A stretch of 32,478 bases of DNA, taken from the NCBI GenBank assembly GCA_937858155.1, contig CALLYM010000084.1:1-32478 (forward strand). The letters are read 5' to 3'. Source of the stretch: an uncultured Phycisphaerales bacterium (GTDB lineage Bacteria > Planctomycetota > Phycisphaerae > Phycisphaerales > UBA1924). A model generated the notes under the pieces. That model worked only from the letters and a program-made list of their open reading frames with translations. It had not been told where the DNA came from and did no database searches. Shown here piece after piece: positions 7,980 to 16,359 of this stretch (the first letter of the stretch is position 1; every line of letters starts with the position of its first letter). The position numbers and the translations under genes are program-made.

Positions 7980-7985
7980 TACACT
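7980..7985 (+). promoter_or_regulatory. -10-like hexamer TACACT upstream of the delta' gene
   Basis: TACACT lies 8 nt before the ATG at 7994 and no purine-rich ribosome binding site is present. The same hexamer occurs before the rhodanese-like gene and in the candidate promoter of the 418-aa protein gene. A leaderless or nearly leaderless transcript is implied. Confidence 0.35.
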
Positions 7986-7993
7986 ACGAGCCC

Positions 7994-9175
7994 ATGGCCA
8001 AGCGACCCGTCAAGAGCACGAGCAAGTCCCAGCGGGCGCTGGGGGAATCGCGCGAGACGGAGGTGCCGCTGCCGGTGATGCCCAAGGCGCCTGCTCCCAT
8101 CGCTCTTTCGGCGGTGGTGGGTCAGGAGCGGGCGGTGGGTGTGCTGCGCGACGCGATGGCGTCGGGGCGTGTGCACCATGCGTGGATTTTCCATGGACCA
8201 CTGGGCGTGGGGAAGTTCACGGCCGCGCTGGCGTTCGCGGCGTGCCTGCTGGACCCGACCACCGAGGCAACATTCACCGGCGAGATCGCGCCCGACCCTG
8301 ACTCCCGCGTGCAGGCGATGCTGCGGGGCGGGGCGCACCCGGACCTCGTCGTGGTCAACCGAGAGACGTCAAAGTTCCACGACGACAAGCAGGTGCGGGA
8401 CAGGAAGCAGACGAACATCCCGATCAACGTCGTGCGCCAGTTCGTGCTGGACCCGGGCGCGCTCACCGCGCAGGTCACTCCCGGCGGCGCGGCGGCGAAG
8501 GTCTTCATCATCGATGAGGCGGAGCTGCTTGGCCCGCCCGCGCAGAACGCGTTGCTGAAGTTCCTGGAAGAACCGCCCGAGCGGACGGTGCTGATCCTGG
8601 TCACCAGCAACCCCGAGTTGCTCCTGCCCACCATCCGGAGCCGGTGCCAGCGCGTGGCGTTCACGCCTTTGCCGCAGGATGCGCTGCAGAAGTGGCTGCG
8701 GGCGAAGGGCTTGGAGGTCACTCCCGTGCAGCGTGACTGGCTGGTCGCGTTCTGCGAGGGGAGCCCTGGTGCCCTGCTGCGGGCGCACGAGACGGGCATC
8801 CACGCGTGGTGGACACGCCTGGAGCCGCTGCTTGCGCAGGCCGAGCAGGGGAAGCACGTGGTGGAGCTGGGCCCGCTCATGCATGAACTCGTTGACGCGT
8901 GGGCCAAGGCGTGGGTGGAGTCTCGTGAGAACGCGAGCAAGGAGGCCGCGAACACAGCGGCGGCGGAGTGGATGTTCCGGGTGCTTGCGTGGCGGATGAG
9001 TGGACGACTGCGAGCAGCGATGAAGACGGGAGCAGGAGCGGATGTGGTGCTTTCGCAGCTTGACGCGCTTCGCGCTGCGGAGACGGAACTGGACGCGAAT
9101 GTCGGGCTGCAGTTTGTAATGGAGAAGCTTGCGGCGGAAGTCGCGGCGTGCGCGCGGGGCGAAGCGGTGGTTTGA
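7994..9175 (+). CDS. holB: DNA polymerase III clamp-loader subunit delta' (HolB-like AAA+ protein)
   Basis: AAA+ subunit of the clamp loader that opens the sliding clamp, 393 aa from ATG 7994. Walker A HGPLGVGKFT is at about 67-76, Walker B VFIIDEAE at 170-177, and SRC (216-218 in TIRSRCQ) provides the arginine finger. The order and spacing (VGQERAVGVLRDAM; NALLKFLEEPPERTVLILVTSN) are those of delta' rather than the longer gamma/tau subunit, which also has extra C-terminal domains. The region between the Walker motifs (84-120) lacks the usual four-cysteine zinc module; only one cysteine is there. An upstream ATG at 7967 is possible, but it would place the -10-like hexamer inside the coding sequence. 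Divergent from psd. Confidence 0.85.
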   Translation: MAKRPVKSTSKSQRALGESRETEVPLPVMPKAPAPIALSAVVGQERAVGVLRDAMASGRVHHAWIFHGPLGVGKFTAALAFAACLLDPTTEATFTGEIAPDPDSRVQAMLRGGAHPDLVVVNRETSKFHDDKQVRDRKQTNIPINVVRQFVLDPGALTAQVTPGGAAAKVFIIDEAELLGPPAQNALLKFLEEPPERTVLILVTSNPELLLPTIRSRCQRVAFTPLPQDALQKWLRAKGLEVTPVQRDWLVAFCEGSPGALLRAHETGIHAWWTRLEPLLAQAEQGKHVVELGPLMHELVDAWAKAWVESRENASKEAANTAAAEWMFRVLAWRMSGRLRAAMKTGAGADVVLSQLDALRAAETELDANVGLQFVMEKLAAEVAACARGEAVV

Positions 9176-9199
9176 AAAGGTGTGCGCAGAAGCCCCGTG

Positions 9200-9238
9200 A
9201 AAAAAGCGCGGTCCCCGCACAACGTACGAGGACCGCGC
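9200..9238 (-). terminator. Rho-independent terminator of the Kelch-type gene
   Basis: A perfect 9-bp stem GCGCGGTCC (9206-9214) / GGACCGCGC (9230-9238) with a 15-nt loop is followed on the minus strand by six T residues (9205-9200). It lies about 30 nt after the stop of the minus-strand gene ending at 9271. On the plus strand there is no T-run after the stem, so it serves mainly the minus strand. Confidence 0.85.
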
Positions 9239-9270
9239 CGGTTGAGGAAACTCGGTTGTACGGGCGGGGC

Positions 9271-10449
9271 TTACAGGCAGGCGCCGCCGCTGAAGACGCT
9301 CAGCAGGCTGTCAATGTCAGCGGTATCGGGGAACAGTGTGTCGTTGTTGTAGTCGAGGTCTCCGCAGGTGCCGGTGCTGCAGGACCCGCCGGAGAACACG
9401 CTGAGGAAGTCGTCGATGTCGGCGGTGTCGGGGTAGAGGCCGTCGCCGTTGAAGTCGATGGTGTCGCAGACAGGGCCGGTGGGGCCCGAGTAGTGGAGTT
9501 CCCAGGTTTCGTTGTTATACCCGGTCGGGCTGGTTCCGCCCAGGAGCAGCAGGAAGTGGTTGGTCGAGTCGTAGGCCATTCCTTGCTGTGCGCGTGCCCC
9601 CGCGCTGGTGATCGCTTGCTCGGTCCACGTCGTTCCGTCCCATTCCCAGGTATCCGACAGGTAGTTGTCGGACGCGCCGTTCACGCCGCCGTAGAGGACG
9701 CACACGCCGCGGTCGCTGTCGTAGACCATGTTGTGGTTGTAGCGGCCGATGGGGCCTGTGACGAGGCGCTGGGTCCAGGTGGTCCCGTCATATTCCCAGG
9801 TTTCGTCGTTGTACGCGAGGGCGCCGCTGCCGACATTTCCTCCGAACATCACGCAGACGTGGCGGGCTGAGTCATATGCCATTGCCGGCGTGTAGCGGGC
9901 GGATGGGGAGGTAGGGGTGGCGATCTGTGTCCACGCGGTACCGTCCCATTCCCATGTCTGGTTGAAACGGTTGGACCTGATGCCGCCGAAGAGGACCATT
10001 TTGTTCCGGGCACTATCGAACGCCATCGCGCAGTAGTACCGGCCGGTAGGACCGGTTGTGGCCATCAGTGTCCAGTTGGTGCCGTCGAACGACCAGGTCT
10101 GCTGCCATTGGGCAACGGTGTTGGAGAAACCACCGAACACGAGCGTCTGGTTGCGCGCGCTGTCGTAGGCCATGGAGAGGCCCCACTTGGCGGGAGGGGA
10201 AGTGGCGGGGGCAAGCTGTGTCCACGCGCTCCCGTCCCACTCCCACGTGTCGCCATAGAAGGCCGCGGCCGTGCCGCCGAAGAGGACCGTCTTGCCGCGC
10301 ACGGGGTCGTGCGCGAGTCCCATGGCAGCGCGGATGCCCGGGGAGTCTGGCGGAGTCTGCGGTTCCCATGTGAGGGTCTGGGCGGCGGCGACGCTGGTGA
10401 GCGAGATGCCGGTCGCGAGGGCGGTCAGGGTGTGTACAGCGCGGTTCAT
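9271..10449 (-). CDS. Secreted Kelch-repeat protein with tandem dockerin-like C-terminus
   Basis: A 392-aa exported protein of unknown partner. Residues 1-23 form a signal peptide with an AAA-Q-type cleavage region. About six Kelch-like blades follow (35-320), each with an AYDSARxxxVxFGG strand and a DTWEWDGTxWTQ strand, so a beta-propeller is expected. The tail (about 328-392) has two copies of a calcium-loop-like unit, DFNGDGLYPDTADIDDFLSV and DYNNDTLFPDTADIDSLLSV, each followed by FSGG and a cysteine. This tail type is characteristic of Phycisphaerae secreted proteins and may be a sorting or anchoring module. Start ATG 10449 is supported by AAGGAG 7 nt upstream. It has its own promoter and terminator. 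High local conservation between blades suggests internal duplication. Confidence 0.88.
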   Translation of the reverse strand: MNRAVHTLTALATGISLTSVAAAQTLTWEPQTPPDSPGIRAAMGLAHDPVRGKTVLFGGTAAAFYGDTWEWDGSAWTQLAPATSPPAKWGLSMAYDSARNQTLVFGGFSNTVAQWQQTWSFDGTNWTLMATTGPTGRYYCAMAFDSARNKMVLFGGIRSNRFNQTWEWDGTAWTQIATPTSPSARYTPAMAYDSARHVCVMFGGNVGSGALAYNDETWEYDGTTWTQRLVTGPIGRYNHNMVYDSDRGVCVLYGGVNGASDNYLSDTWEWDGTTWTEQAITSAGARAQQGMAYDSTNHFLLLLGGTSPTGYNNETWELHYSGPTGPVCDTIDFNGDGLYPDTADIDDFLSVFSGGSCSTGTCGDLDYNNDTLFPDTADIDSLLSVFSGGACL

Positions 10450-10511
10450 CTGGATGCTCCTTGGGCAGAGCGCCGTGCCACGGCGCGGTGGTTTCGGGGG
10501 CGGCCACGGGC

Positions 10512-10540
10512 ACACTACTGGAAGGAATGGGGCCTGTCAA
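10512..10540 (-). promoter_or_regulatory. Promoter of the Kelch-type gene (TTGACA-17-TAGTGT)
   Basis: A consensus TTGACA (10540-10535, minus strand) is followed after 17 nt by TAGTGT (10517-10512), a weak -10. Start of transcription would be near 10505, giving a leader of about 55 nt that contains the AAGGAG ribosome binding site. Confidence 0.45.
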
Positions 10541-10559
10541 TGGGTTTTGAAAAAGTTTC

Positions 10560-10587
10560 TTGAAAATCTCTTACGATCAAGTACACT
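10560..10587 (+). promoter_or_regulatory. Candidate promoter of the 418-aa protein gene (TTGAAA-16-TACACT)
   Basis: TTGAAA (10560-10565) and TACACT (10582-10587) are separated by 16 nt. Transcription would start near 10594, just before the GGAGG ribosome binding site at 10604-10608. The region is AT-rich compared with its surroundings. Confidence 0.45.
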
Positions 10588-10613
10588 AGGCGGGATGCAC
10601 GCTGGAGGCCCCC

Positions 10614-11870
10614 ATGGTTAATATACAAGCCATGCCGAACGCGACCAAGCCTTTGCAGGTCCAGACGGTGGCGGTGGAGGACGAGGCGGCCGCCGTCTTA
10701 GGGGAGCTGCAGGCGGCTCTTGTGGAACTTGTGGGGAGTCTGCCGGGCCGGAATGCCCGGGCGGTGGACCTGCAGCGGACGCTGGGGCTGGACAAGAAGC
10801 TTGGTTGGCAGCTGTTCACCTTCGTTTCGGCGTCGCACGTCGTGGATGAGGTTTCGAGCGTGCCTGGCGCACCATCGATGAAGCGGATCATCGCGGCGGC
10901 GGGGCGGAAGAAGTCGCCCCGTGCGGTGCTGGACCGGGTGGCGGGCGCGTTCGAGGCGTTTGAGGAGTTTGTGGACGGGCACGGGGGGGACCGCGATGAG
11001 CTTGCGATGCTGCTGCGGAACCTTGCGGGGGACGTAGACAGGGCGGACGATGTGCGGGTGCGCAAGTCGGTGTTCCGGGGGCTGGCGCATGTGTGGGGGG
11101 TGCGTGCCTCGACCCTGGTGCGGACGGCGGTGATGCACGCGGGGCGTGCGGGGGCGCGCACGACGGACGACGTGCTGGTGGTGGTTGGGTATGTCGGGCT
11201 GCAGCGGCTGCGGCACGACGCGCCGTTCTCGCTGAGCGCGACGGTGGGGATTGACAGCAACCCCGCGGCGGGGGCCGAGGCACCGCCCATGCGGACCGAG
11301 GGGCCGGTGATCGGGCCGATGGAGCTTCTGGAGGAGTATTGCAGCAAGCCGCTGCCGAGGACGATGCCTCGGACCGATGCGCTGGGAGAGATTGAGACGG
11401 AGTTTCTGTTCCCGCCTTCGAGCCGTGCGGGCGCGGTGACGCTGTGCACGTCCCAGCACATCGAGGACGCGTGGACGGGGCCGCAGCGTCAGCACGGGCT
11501 CAACTCGCTCGTGAAGATGCCGACCGAGTCGTACGTGTGCGAGCTGCTTGTGCCCACGGGGTGGACGGACCCCGGCACGGCGCGCGCGAGCGTGTATGGG
11601 CGGCGGGGGGCCGTGGAGCGCGTGCACGACCTGCGGACGATCGACCTGCTGCCCCAGCGGGAGACGGTGGCGTGCTTCCGCGGGGTGTCATTACCCACGG
11701 GGCTGCCCGAAGCGCCGCGGCACCATGAAGCTGTGGCGGCGATGATGGAGCGGCTCGGGTGGACGGGGACCACGTACGACATGTACCGGTGCGTGGTGGA
11801 GTACCCGGTGCTGCACACGATGATCCGGATCGCGGTGGACACCACGAAGGGCGTGGCGGCGGACCGGTAG
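10614..11870 (+). CDS. Unrecognised 418-aa protein
   Basis: I do not recognise this family. The product is soluble in appearance: no signal peptide and no membrane segment. Residues 20-110 are helical and include ARAVDLQRTLGLDKKLGWQLF, which could be a small helix-turn-helix, and RIIAAAGRKKSPRAVLDRVA, which is basic. A central part (about 120-200) is alpha-helical with RKSVFRGLAHVWGVRASTLV; the C-terminal half (about 225-418) is richer in strand-like segments and contains several isolated cysteines without a metal-binding pattern. GGAGG lies 5 nt before ATG 10614 and supports that start; ATG 10632 is an alternative. It is divergent from the Kelch-type gene. A DNA- or nucleotide-binding regulator is one possibility, but there is no firm evidence. 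Strong third-position GC indicates a real gene. Confidence 0.75.
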   Translation: MVNIQAMPNATKPLQVQTVAVEDEAAAVLGELQAALVELVGSLPGRNARAVDLQRTLGLDKKLGWQLFTFVSASHVVDEVSSVPGAPSMKRIIAAAGRKKSPRAVLDRVAGAFEAFEEFVDGHGGDRDELAMLLRNLAGDVDRADDVRVRKSVFRGLAHVWGVRASTLVRTAVMHAGRAGARTTDDVLVVVGYVGLQRLRHDAPFSLSATVGIDSNPAAGAEAPPMRTEGPVIGPMELLEEYCSKPLPRTMPRTDALGEIETEFLFPPSSRAGAVTLCTSQHIEDAWTGPQRQHGLNSLVKMPTESYVCELLVPTGWTDPGTARASVYGRRGAVERVHDLRTIDLLPQRETVACFRGVSLPTGLPEAPRHHEAVAAMMERLGWTGTTYDMYRCVVEYPVLHTMIRIAVDTTKGVAADR

Positions 11871-11886
11871 AACCGGGTTTAGGTGA

Positions 11887-12342
11887 TCAGCCCTCGACGC
11901 TCACGCGGCTCTCGGCGGCCTTCGCGGGCTGGCCGCGCTCTTCGGCGAGCTTCTGCATGAGCATGACCCAGGTCTCTCGCTCGAACTCGAGGAGCTCGAC
12001 GACTTTGGCGATTTTGGCGGTGTCTTTCTCGAACGAACCTTCGACCAGGTGGGTGTAAAGGAAGGTGTAGAGGGAACGGACGTTCTGTGCGAGCTCTGGA
12101 TTGGGCTCGTCGCGGATGGTGGTCATCAGCTCCATGATGATTTCGCGGGCGGAGGTGAGGTTGGTGAAGGCCTCTTCGTGGCGCTTGTGGGCGACGGCGT
12201 CGGAGCCTTTTTTGGCGAACGCGATCGCGCCGTCCAGCAGCATCAGGCGGAGCTCCTCGGGGGACGCTGTCATCACGCGGGTGCGGAGGTAGGCGTTGGC
12301 CGGGGCGTTGATGGTCTGCGGTTGGGACTGCAGTGCGGTCAT
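11887..12342 (-). CDS. fliS: Flagellar export chaperone FliS
   Basis: A 151-aa helical cytoplasmic chaperone that binds the flagellin C-terminus and prevents premature polymerisation before export. NAYLRTRVMTASPEELRLMLLDGAI (split: NAYLRTRV, then ASPEELRLMLLDGAI) matches the conserved FliS N-terminal region, followed by the helical bundle to about 140. It lies 62 nt downstream of fliD on the same strand, the standard fliD-fliS arrangement. The length is slightly above the usual 125-140 aa because of a charged tail. No terminator hairpin is evident before the convergent gene that ends at 11870. Confidence 0.93.
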   Translation of the reverse strand: MTALQSQPQTINAPANAYLRTRVMTASPEELRLMLLDGAIAFAKKGSDAVAHKRHEEAFTNLTSAREIIMELMTTIRDEPNPELAQNVRSLYTFLYTHLVEGSFEKDTAKIAKVVELLEFERETWVMLMQKLAEERGQPAKAAESRVSVEG

Positions 12343-12404
12343 GGGGCTTTCTATCGGGCGTGAAGGGGGCTGAGTTGAGCGGTGTTCCGCGTTGGGGGCC
12401 GGGG

Positions 12405-15302
12405 TCAGCCGCCGATGGAGGCGAGTGCCCCGCCCTGCTGCTGGAGCTTGCCGATGGTGGTCTCCATGGCGGCGAACTGGCGTTGGAGGTTGGCGCGTTT
12501 CACTTCCATGCGGGCGGTCATGGCGTCGATGCGCTTGTTCTGGGCGGCGACCTCGGTATCTATGCCGCGCTGGCGGAGGGTGAGCGTGCCCGTGATGCTG
12601 TTCACGTAGCGGTCGGCGAACTGCTCGAAGATGCCCATGGCGCCGAGCTCGTTGAAGGTGGAGCCGGCGTTGGGGTTGCTCGCGGAGTTGTTGTTGCCCA
12701 GGTCGATGCGGGAGTCGTTGGCCTGGACGCGGCGGGTAAAGAGTGCTTCGACACCGGCGGGGTCGGTCGCGAGGGCCTGCTTGAGCTTGTCCTTGTCGAT
12801 AGTCAGCTCACCATCGTTCGACACCTTCATGCCCACGTCCGCGAGGCGTTTGTAGCGGTTGGAGAAGCCGCGGATGGGCTGGTTGAGCGTCGAGAACATC
12901 GCGCCCTTGAGGGACGTGATGGTGCCGTCTCCCAGGAGGACGCCCTTAACCTCGGTCTCGGCGTCGTACTTGGTGAAGTTGTTGATGCGGCCCACTGCGT
13001 CGTTGAACGCGGTGATGAAGTCGTCGATGGCGCTCTCGACGGCGGCGGTGTCCTGCGTCACGGTGACGGTCACGGGGTCCTGGGAGGCGGACTTGAGGTC
13101 CACCTTGAGGCCGGGGACAACGCCGTCGATGAGGTTGGTGCCGCTGACCACCGCGACGGCGTTGGCGACATCGCCCGCGCCGAAGAACGCGAGTGCGTCC
13201 TGACCCTGGGAAAGGGTGGTAAGGCCGAGGTCAAAGCCGTTGGTATCGAGGATGAAACGCCCGGAGCGGCCCGAGTTTTCGCTCGTGAGGGAGACGCGGA
13301 AGGGAGTGACACCGCCGCCGGTGGAGACGACCGCCGCATCCACACCGACGCCGGCGTCGTTGATCTTCGTGACGATCTGGTCGAGGGTGTCCGCGGGGTC
13401 GAAGGTGACGGTGCGTTCGAGCGAGCCGTCGACGTGGTTCTGGTCGCCGATCCCGGTGCCGGTGGCGACGCCCTTGATCTTGAGGGCGGTGGCAACGCTG
13501 CCGGACTCGTCCTCGACCTTGATGCGCTGGGTGCCGGTGCCGGTGTCGTAGATTTCGAGGCCGTCTCCGTGGGCGTTGATGCGTGCGCGGATGGACGTGC
13601 CGTTCGCGCCGGTCATGAGCGAGTTGACTTCGCCCACGACGTCGCCCAGGGTCTTGGCGTCGGTGCCAATGTCGACCACGAGGGTGCGTCCGGTGGAATC
13701 GGTGAAGCGGATTTTGCCGGTGCCTATCCCCTGGCCGCGGTTGAGCGTGGAGAGCTGGGTGGCCTGCGACAGGTACTGCTTCTGGAGGTTGCCGCTCGAC
13801 ACGACACCCGACGTCACGCCGGCCTGGGTGGTGCCGATTCCCAGGGACGCGGCGGTGTCGTTGCCCGTGGAGCCCAGGATGGTGAGGGCACCCGAACCGG
13901 TCGTGTGATCGGTCACGACGATGCCCGTGCCCTTGCTGTCCAGGCTGACTGTGACGCGCGGGCCGCCGCCGGCGAGCGTGCCCGAGGACTGCTCGATGGC
14001 GGCGAAGATATCGGTGAGGGACGACGTCGGGTCCACGGCGGCGTTGAACGTTGTGCCGTCGCGGAGGGTGAACGCGATGACGCCGTCGCCGTCGACGCCC
14101 GCGCCGCCGTTCAGGCTGGACGCGAGCACGGAGTTCAGGCCCGCGAGGACCCGCTGCCCGTTGATGGTGCCCGCGGGGGGCGTGCCGAGGGAAGCGATAC
14201 CCAGGTCGGCGGCGGTCGTGGAGCCGTTCTCCGACACGACAATCGTGTTGCCGCCGTTGGTGGCGTCGGCGATTTCGATGCGTCCTTCCGCGACGTTGAT
14301 GCGTGCGGAGACGTTGGTGACGCCGGCGGCGGTGAGGGCGCTGTTGATGCGGTCGATGACGCCGCCCACGGTGGATACCGGCCCGGCGGTCTTGGTGAGC
14401 GTGGGCGGGGTGCCGGTGTTTGCCCACACCTCGCCGATGTTCACGTTGACGGACGCGGTGGTTGCACCGGTGATGTTGATGACGAAGTTTCCGTACGTCG
14501 GGAGGGTCGAGTTCTTGACCTGCACGCCGTTGCCGTCGTTGAGCGACGCGAGGGGCGTGTTGCTGCCCAGCCCGTACACGTTTGCGCCGGTGATGGTTCC
14601 GGAGGCGGCCCCTGCGATGCCGAGGCTGTCGGCGGTGGTGTAGCCGGTGGCGTTCGCGATGGTGACCTGTCCGGCGCCGCCCGCCCGGTCCTTGATGACA
14701 AGGTGACCGCCCTGGACGCTCGCGGTGACGAGCGCCGTGCCGTTGCTGTTGATGCCGTCGAGGACGTCCTGGACGGAGACGGCCTTGCTCAAGTCCACGG
14801 TCTGCGTGTGGCCCGCGGAGTCGGTGACCACGATTTTTCCGCGCGCCACGCCGGCGCCGTTGTTGAAGTCGGCGAGCGCGACGTCGCTGTCCAGGCGGGC
14901 CTGGACGGACTCGAATGTGAAGGATGAAGCGCCCACCGCGGTGGTGTTGCGGTCGGCGAACCCGCGCGTGAGCATCTGCTGAGTCGTCACGAGCCGTTCA
15001 GCCCGGAACGTGTAGGCGCCGGCCGCGGCGGCGATCGACGCGGTGGCCGCCAGGACAGACTCGTTGTTGGAAGCGGCCGACTTGAGCTTGAAGGTGCTGG
15101 CGGTGCGGAACTTGGCGGCGGCGGACTTGAGCGAATTGATGCGGCTGTTGATGTCGAGGTAGGCCGCCTGCTGGCCCTGCAGCTGGGCCACGCGCCTCTG
15201 CACGAGTGTGCGGGGGCGGGCCTCGATCTGCATGAGCTTGTCGATGATGCCGGCGCTGTCGATGCCGCTAAAGACGCCGGTTCCGCTGGTGATGCCGCTC
15301 AT
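12405..15302 (-). CDS. fliD: Flagellar filament capping protein FliD, expanded form
   Basis: Hook-associated protein 2, the cap under which flagellin subunits fold at the filament tip. N-terminus ITSGTGVFSGIDSAGIIDKLMQ and the C-terminal helical part (about 740-965, ending in the coiled coil KRIDAMTARMEVKRANLQRQ) are typical of FliD. At 965 aa it is much longer than the usual 450-700 aa. The extra length is a series of repeated flagellin-hook-IN-like units at about 141-230, 249-370, 391-490 and 515-612, plus a related unit at 628-710; each has a LxxLNxGxGV start, a VxDVxxxIN segment and an ending like TAADLGI. ATG 15302 is supported by GGGAGG 6 nt upstream; the open frame beyond it is ignored. 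Followed by fliS. Confidence 0.92.
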   Translation of the reverse strand: MSGITSGTGVFSGIDSAGIIDKLMQIEARPRTLVQRRVAQLQGQQAAYLDINSRINSLKSAAAKFRTASTFKLKSAASNNESVLAATASIAAAAGAYTFRAERLVTTQQMLTRGFADRNTTAVGASSFTFESVQARLDSDVALADFNNGAGVARGKIVVTDSAGHTQTVDLSKAVSVQDVLDGINSNGTALVTASVQGGHLVIKDRAGGAGQVTIANATGYTTADSLGIAGAASGTITGANVYGLGSNTPLASLNDGNGVQVKNSTLPTYGNFVINITGATTASVNVNIGEVWANTGTPPTLTKTAGPVSTVGGVIDRINSALTAAGVTNVSARINVAEGRIEIADATNGGNTIVVSENGSTTAADLGIASLGTPPAGTINGQRVLAGLNSVLASSLNGGAGVDGDGVIAFTLRDGTTFNAAVDPTSSLTDIFAAIEQSSGTLAGGGPRVTVSLDSKGTGIVVTDHTTGSGALTILGSTGNDTAASLGIGTTQAGVTSGVVSSGNLQKQYLSQATQLSTLNRGQGIGTGKIRFTDSTGRTLVVDIGTDAKTLGDVVGEVNSLMTGANGTSIRARINAHGDGLEIYDTGTGTQRIKVEDESGSVATALKIKGVATGTGIGDQNHVDGSLERTVTFDPADTLDQIVTKINDAGVGVDAAVVSTGGGVTPFRVSLTSENSGRSGRFILDTNGFDLGLTTLSQGQDALAFFGAGDVANAVAVVSGTNLIDGVVPGLKVDLKSASQDPVTVTVTQDTAAVESAIDDFITAFNDAVGRINNFTKYDAETEVKGVLLGDGTITSLKGAMFSTLNQPIRGFSNRYKRLADVGMKVSNDGELTIDKDKLKQALATDPAGVEALFTRRVQANDSRIDLGNNNSASNPNAGSTFNELGAMGIFEQFADRYVNSITGTLTLRQRGIDTEVAAQNKRIDAMTARMEVKRANLQRQFAAMETTIGKLQQQGGALASIGG

Positions 15303-15591
15303 GGGAGTCCTCCCGGGACGGTTCTGGACATGGTGCAAGCGCAGGGTGCGCGCCCCGGGCGCGAACCCTGATATCAGAGGATCGGCTCGCGCACCGGGCG
15401 GGCTGAAGCCCTGCGGGGTATCGGACCTGCGGGACATTCGAACACCCGCGCAAGAGTGGCGGGGTCACGTCGATTACCACCCGCGACGCGCACAGACTGC
15501 CGTCCCCTGAGCGTCAGGTGCGGCCCACGCAACGCCGATACGCTTGCTCTTCGTTATGGCGTTGGGTGTGGGGTTCGTGAGACGATTAAGC
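15303..15591. other. Divergent intergenic region between fliD and a membrane protein gene
   Basis: About 290 nt without a supported gene. No sigma-28-like or sigma-54-like promoter was found ahead of fliD. On the plus strand TACGCT (15539-15544) could be a -10 for the downstream gene if it starts at ATG 15556. Several GC-rich self-complementary stretches are present (for example around 15347-15361) but none has a T-run. Confidence 0.3.
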
Positions 15592-16359
15592 ATGGGGCAG
15601 TTCGCGGCCAATCCAACCAGTGCTCCGGCCCCCGCACAGGTGGGCGAAGACGGCGGTCTGTTGCCACCCACGTCGCGGGCATCGCGCCTGGTTGCCGGCG
15701 CCGTGGGCGTGGGTATCGGCCTGCTCGCGATCGTGACCATCGGAGCGGTGCTGACCCGGGCCGATCAGCCGTACTGGATGGTCGTCGGCTTCGAGGTTGT
15801 TGCGCTCGGGGCTTCGGCGTTCGCGCTTCTGATCGCGCGCGGCCGGTTTCGCGATGGCCCGGGCATGGCGCTGCTGTGTGTCGCGGGCGCGCTCTTTGTC
15901 GCGGGCGTGCTGGGGTATTACTCCACGAAGAGCACGCCGGGAGCGCCGGCCCAACTGCTGCTGCACGGGCGGGCGGTGGCGATGAAGCCGTGGGCGCTGC
16001 TGCACACGGCGACAGCGGGCATACTCGCCCTGCTCGCGGCATATGAAGTGCTTCGGCGTAACACGCGCAGCATGTACTACCTCGCACGGGCGGCTATGTC
16101 CGGCGCGCCACTCGCTGCACTGTTTGCGGTGGGGCTCGTTCTGTATCGCAAGTCCCAGGCTGCCCAGACGGCCTATGAGGCAACGGCGGAAGCGGCACTC
16201 TCGAAGGCCCTGCTTCCCCCGCCTCCGCCTGCACCTTTTCTGCCGCCGTGGGTCACGTGGCTGGGAGGGAGCCTGGGGGCGATCGTCGCGCTGGTGCTCT
16301 TCTGCGCGTGCGCCCACTGCGTGATCCGGGCGTTTGAGATGGGCCGCCCCCGCGCTTAG
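15592..16359 (+). CDS. Membrane protein of unknown function
   Basis: A 255-aa protein from ATG 15592 with no recognised family. A proline/alanine-rich cytoplasmic N-terminus (about 1-35) is followed by roughly six hydrophobic segments, at about 37-57, 65-82, 90-108, 132-148, 164-178 and 226-248. Before the last segment there is a proline run (LLPPPPPAPFLPPWV). The sequence ends in CACAHCVIRAFEMG. Start choice is uncertain: ATG 15556 is 12 codons earlier and stands 11 nt after a TACGCT hexamer, while 15592 has no ribosome binding site. It is convergent with the short aldehyde dehydrogenase-like gene and the two overlap by 4 nt (16356-16359). Confidence 0.65.
   Translation: MGQFAANPTSAPAPAQVGEDGGLLPPTSRASRLVAGAVGVGIGLLAIVTIGAVLTRADQPYWMVVGFEVVALGASAFALLIARGRFRDGPGMALLCVAGALFVAGVLGYYSTKSTPGAPAQLLLHGRAVAMKPWALLHTATAGILALLAAYEVLRRNTRSMYYLARAAMSGAPLAALFAVGLVLYRKSQAAQTAYEATAEAALSKALLPPPPPAPFLPPWVTWLGGSLGAIVALVLFCACAHCVIRAFEMGRPRA

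Noticed and set aside
12333..14927. 864-codon open frame antisense to fliD
   Set aside because: Gly/Val/Asp-rich translation mirrors codon periodicity of fliD; fliD has clear family motifs.
15303..15400. Flagellar sigma-28 or sigma-54 promoter upstream of fliD
   Set aside because: No TAAA-N15-CCGATAA-like or GG-N10-GC-type element with correct spacing was found on the minus strand.
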